Shown one piece after another: positions 63,842-64,000 of a stretch of DNA of 64,000 nt. The position numbers and the translations under genes were made by a program. The notes under the pieces were generated by a model, which saw only the letters and a program-made list of their open reading frames with translations, was not told the DNA's origin and made no database searches. Within the stretch, counting starts at the first letter, position 1. Each line of letters starts with the position of its first letter. Location of the stretch: the NCBI GenBank assembly GCA_025060295.1, contig JANXCH010000006.1:69257-133256 (forward strand), written 5' to 3'. Source of the stretch: Dehalococcoidia bacterium (GTDB taxonomy: Bacteria > Chloroflexota > Dehalococcoidia > Lucifugimonadales > HRBIN23).

Positions 63842-64000
63842 GAGGCACCTCGGTGGAGGCTGTCCTAAATGCTATAACGGCTCTCCACCCCCTAAGGATA
63901 GGGGATCCGATGGGGTTTTGTTGTTCTTATGGCCAGCCAAAGGGCTGGCGTGGGAGAAGTCGGCCGGATGGACAGGTGCGTGGGAGGCGTGCTAGGATAA
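63842..64000. other. Upstream region of the ECF sigma operon
   Basis: 159 bp to the window edge. A TATAGC/TAGCAT-like -10 stretch occurs on the minus strand about 30 bp before the sigma ATG, but no clear -35 fits. A 7-bp hairpin (63932-63938 with 63943-63949) has no adjoining T-run. No coding sequence is recognised. Confidence 0.4.

Noticed and set aside
63932-63949. Short hairpin near the right edge as a terminator
   Set aside because: Seven-bp stem without a T-run on either strand.

Overview
The window is a GC-rich bacterial chromosome segment with tightly packed genes, many stop/start overlaps (ATGA, GTGA) and frequent GTG starts. Several features point to Chloroflexota, possibly the Dehalococcoidia branch. 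These are a fused glycosyltransferase-39/YYY-domain membrane protein, an ECF sigma factor overlapping a DUF5667 protein, and a 47-residue DUF5679 zinc-ribbon protein. The phylum call is inference from gene content. No phage, insertion sequence, CRISPR array or replication origin was recognised.

Layout. 1-7526 (minus) holds a DUF1385 membrane protein, then argJ, a GNAT acetyltransferase, argB, argD, a decayed accessory patch (PD-(D/E)XK nuclease-like frame with an internal stop, nucleotidyltransferase remnant, HEPN-like frame), argG and the start of an acyl-CoA dehydrogenase. 7533-8421 (minus) is rplU-rpmA-rpmE with a terminator. 8520-16283 (plus) carries the giant YYY protein, a HAD phosphatase and a phosphonate-type ABC importer behind a near-consensus promoter. 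16280-18667 has a small HAD protein, trmI, an HD protein and a GNAT. 18672-20937 (minus) is a purine salvage pair, hpt-ade. 21014-26930 (minus) is one ribosomal/transcription operon, map-infA-rpmJ-rpsM-rpsK-rpsD-rpoA-rplQ-truA-rplM-rpsI, bounded by a promoter and a terminator.

26952-31369 has an alpha/beta hydrolase, an MFS transporter, a SelA-like PLP enzyme and an M24 peptidase. 31442-35298 (plus) has a TPR protein and a TldD/TldE protease pair, then fumC (minus). 36894-41003 (plus) is a two-component system followed by a four-copy TTCAC direct-repeat array that resembles a PHO box. After it come a stand-alone receiver, a zinc ribbon, a double Usp protein and an orphan purS. A sulfite-oxidase-like molybdoenzyme faces it. 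41766-50762 (plus) has ligA, an unrecognised 660-residue protein, pth and a MacAB-like export system with a long repeat-built coiled coil.

50812-53040 (minus) is purA plus a fumarylacetoacetase-family enzyme. 53257-55227 (plus) has a Gfo/Idh/MocA oxidoreductase and an AEC transporter. 55199-58638 (minus) has an MFS transporter, an aldehyde dehydrogenase and a small membrane protein. The right end has a DUF5679 gene, the molybdenum cofactor genes moaA and a MOSC protein, an XTP/dITP pyrophosphatase, three tRNAs (Leu-GAG, Cys-GCA, Leu-TAA), and the ECF sigma/DUF5667 pair.

Promoters share a pattern: TTGmCw-like -35 boxes, 17-18 bp spacers, and -10 boxes of either TATAAT or TACCAT type. The most unusual signals are the TTCAC array at 39114-39163, the decayed nuclease/nucleotidyltransferase patch inside the arginine operon, the unknown 660-residue protein after ligA, and the hpt promoter embedded in the rpsI terminator hairpin.
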